A stretch of 64,000 nt of DNA from an uncultured Paracoccaceae bacterium (GTDB lineage Bacteria > Pseudomonadota > Alphaproteobacteria > Rhodobacterales > Rhodobacteraceae). The notes beneath the pieces are model-generated. The model made no database searches, was not told the origin of the DNA, and saw nothing but the letters and a program-made list of their open reading frames with translations. Shown piece by piece: positions 62,290 to 64,000 of the stretch (position 1 is the first letter of the stretch; every line of letters begins with the position of its first letter). Made by a program: the position numbers and the translations under genes. The stretch lies in NCBI GenBank assembly GCA_947503175.1, contig CANNCO010000001.1, forward strand, positions 806,001 to 870,000. The letters run 5' to 3'.

Positions 62290-62317
62290 TTGTAGGTCAG
62301 AAATTATGACCTATAAT
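62290..62317 (+). promoter_or_regulatory. Promoter and palindromic operator of the indolepyruvate oxidoreductase gene
   Basis: TTGTAG (62290-62295), a 16-nt spacer and a perfect TATAAT (62312-62317) precede the ATG at 62339 by a short leader. AGGTCA (62294-62299) and TGACCT (62307-62312) form a 6-bp inverted repeat that fills the spacer. Confidence 0.6.
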
Positions 62318-62338
62318 GAGATGACCTTGGAGGATGAG

Positions 62339-64000
62339 ATGAGCCTACGCGATGTAAGTCTGCATGATCGGTATGATCTGACAAAAGACCAGGTTTTGCT
62401 GAATGGAACACAGGCGCTGGTCCGGCTCATGCTGATGCAGAAAGCGCGCGACGTGGCGGCCGGTCTGAACACGGCGGGCTATGTGACCGGCTATCGCGGT
62501 TCGCCACTGGGTGGCGTCGATCAGATGATGGCGCGGGCCAGTGAAACCCTGACAAAGTCCGATATCGTCTTTCAGCCGGGTCTGAATGAAGATCTCGCCG
62601 CAACCGCGTTATGGGGCACCCAGCAGGCGGAACTGCGCGGTGAGGGTAGATATGACGGCGTTTTCGGCCTTTGGTATGGCAAGGGCCCCGGCGTCGATCG
62701 GTCCGGCGACGTGATGCGGCACGCCAACATGGCAGGTACCAGCCCTCATGGCGGGGTCATCATGGCCCTGGGTGATGACCATACCGGCGAAAGCTCGACA
62801 ACCTGCCATCAGTCTGATTGGGCGGTGATGGACGCCTACATGCCGGTTTTGTCGCCCGCGGGGGTTCAGGAAATCCTTGATTACGGGCTCTATGGTTTTG
62901 CCTTGTCCCGGTTCGCCGGTGTTTGGGCCGGTCTGAAGCTGATGAAAGACACGGTCGAAGTGACCAGCGTCGTTGATGCGCGTCCGGATCGGATGAGCTT
63001 TCTGTCGCCAGATTTCGCGTTTCCGGAAGGGGGGCTGAATATCCGGCTTCAGGATCATTGGATCCAGCAGGAAGCCCGGATGATCGATCACAAACGTTTT
63101 GCGGCCGAGGCGTTTTCCCACGCGAACGGGATCGACAAACGGATTTGGGGCAAACCGGGCGCGAAGATCGGCTTTGTGGCCGCTGGCAAGAACTGGCTGG
63201 ATCTGGCCCATGCGCTGAGCCTTCTGGGTTTTGATGCAGAGGAAGCAGAACGTCTGGGGATCACGACATATAAGGTCGGCCAGACCTTTCCGCTGGATAT
63301 GGCTGGCTTCAACGACTGGGCCGAAGGTCTGGAGCTGATTGTCGTCGTCGAGGAAAAGCGCAAGCTGATCGAGGTTCAGATCAAGGAGGCGATCTTTGAC
63401 GATCGTCGCGGGCGTCGGGTCTATGGGTGGTACAAGGGCGGCGCAGGCGGGGTGCATGAGGAAGAGTTGTTCCCCACGCGCATGGCCCTGGATCCCGTGA
63501 TGATTGCTGAAAAGATTGGTGAGATTCTGATCGACGAGGGCAGAGGCACCGATGCCGTTCGTGGTGCGATATCGCGAATTGCCGAAACGCGAAAGACTGA
63601 CAACGCCGAAGACATCGCCGCGCGGGTTCCGTATTTCTGCGCCGGCTGTCCGCACAACACATCCACCAAGCTGCCTGAGGGTAGCCGCGCCTATGGCGGG
63701 ATAGGGTGCCATATCATGGCACTCTGGATGGACCGGGGCGTGTCAGGATACACGCATATGGGCGGCGAGGGCGCAAACTGGATCGGCGAGGCTCCGTTCT
63801 CCAGGACAAACCATGTTTTTCAGCAGCTTGGAGATGGGACCTACAACCATTCGGGGCTTCTTGCGATCCGCGCGGCTTTGGCTGCGGGAACGAATATCAC
63901 CTACAAGATCCTTTACAATGATGCGGTGGCGATGACCGGCGGACAACCGAATGAGGGAGGTTTGAGCCCGGACCGGATTGCCCATGAAATCAAAGCCGCC
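62339..64000 (+). CDS. Indolepyruvate:ferredoxin oxidoreductase, fused (3' end outside window)
   Basis: Oxidatively decarboxylates aryl pyruvates (from aromatic amino acids) to acyl-CoA with ferredoxin. The visible 554 codons cover the pyrimidine-binding domain (GYVTGYRGSPLGGVDQMM, PGLNEDLAATALWGTQQ), the CoA/transketolase-C-like domain (EEKRKLIEVQIKEAI) and the thiamine-diphosphate domain: FCAGCPHNTSTKLP, GIGCHIMALWMDRG, QQLGDGTYNHSG...ILYNDAVAMTGGQ. The full enzyme is usually over 1,100 aa with the gamma domain at the end. GGAGG lies 5 nt before the ATG. The reading frame is open at the window edge. Confidence 0.93.
   Translation, partial: MSLRDVSLHDRYDLTKDQVLLNGTQALVRLMLMQKARDVAAGLNTAGYVTGYRGSPLGGVDQMMARASETLTKSDIVFQPGLNEDLAATALWGTQQAELRGEGRYDGVFGLWYGKGPGVDRSGDVMRHANMAGTSPHGGVIMALGDDHTGESSTTCHQSDWAVMDAYMPVLSPAGVQEILDYGLYGFALSRFAGVWAGLKLMKDTVEVTSVVDARPDRMSFLSPDFAFPEGGLNIRLQDHWIQQEARMIDHKRFAAEAFSHANGIDKRIWGKPGAKIGFVAAGKNWLDLAHALSLLGFDAEEAERLGITTYKVGQTFPLDMAGFNDWAEGLELIVVVEEKRKLIEVQIKEAIFDDRRGRRVYGWYKGGAGGVHEEELFPTRMALDPVMIAEKIGEILIDEGRGTDAVRGAISRIAETRKTDNAEDIAARVPYFCAGCPHNTSTKLPEGSRAYGGIGCHIMALWMDRGVSGYTHMGGEGANWIGEAPFSRTNHVFQQLGDGTYNHSGLLAIRAALAAGTNITYKILYNDAVAMTGGQPNEGGLSPDRIAHEIKAA

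Overview
The window looks like part of the chromosome of an alphaproteobacterium of the Rhodobacteraceae (Roseobacter group). The base composition is GC-rich. Gene order is typical of that group: purL-bolA-grxD, hom-glpX-recJ, tkt facing a coiled-coil gene and zapA, and pgk-fda-ftsB-pdhA. Methylated-amine dehydrogenases and TRAP and dipeptide transporters are plentiful. No plasmid or phage replication genes are visible.

Region 1 (1-10177) opens with the 5' part of pdhA on the minus strand, followed by an FtsB-like gene, class I aldolase and phosphoglycerate kinase. Two overlapping cyclophilins, one cytoplasmic and one exported, and a DUF3179 protein lie on the plus strand. A taurine-pyruvate-aminotransferase-like enzyme and a dimethylglycine/sarcosine-dehydrogenase-like flavoenzyme follow on the minus strand. 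Region 2 (10402-19854) is a compact operon: a dipeptide-type ABC importer (binding protein, two permeases, two ATPases) and two tandem CocE/NonD (S15-type) hydrolases. Region 3 (19851-26285, minus) holds a MOT1-type molybdate transporter with a molybdate-sensor-like regulator, a membrane protein/MoxR/VWA triad and a GlxA-type regulator. Region 4 (26361-30300) is a three-gene acyl-CoA operon (CaiA-like dehydrogenase, ADP-forming acyl-CoA synthetase, CaiD-like hydratase), possibly for carnitine-like compounds.

Region 5 (30500-32456) is the mobile and decayed part. It contains a truncated IS1182-type transposase and a roughly 1.05-kb A/T-richer segment bounded by a 17-bp direct repeat of the 3' end of tRNA-Glu. 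Inside is one HEPN-like gene broken by a single in-frame stop. The kinase-like gene beside the tRNA is frameshifted at a run of seven G. Region 6 (33044-37439, minus) is recJ, glpX, hom and a small lipoprotein. Next come a TetR gene with a clear operator, a PhyH-type dioxygenase and its probable AraC regulator.

Region 7 (39739-52265) is a catabolic locus around a central GntR gene. On the minus strand are an SsuD-like flavin monooxygenase, an aldo/keto reductase, a flavin reductase and a TRAP transporter. On the plus strand are a Gfo/Idh dehydrogenase, a Rieske oxygenase, a small helical protein, a second dimethylglycine-dehydrogenase-like enzyme and a ureidoglycine-aminohydrolase-like cupin. 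The set suggests uptake and oxidative dismantling of an N-methylated and perhaps sulfonated compound; this is inference.

Region 8 (52332-64000) is mostly housekeeping: DUF2267 and DUF808 proteins, transketolase, zapA, grxD, bolA, purL, a LysR regulator and the 5' part of a fused indolepyruvate:ferredoxin oxidoreductase. A previously unannotated small-RNA candidate of about 80 nt lies downstream of the LysR gene. It has its own promoter-like boxes, a CCUCCC-containing single strand and a strong terminator.
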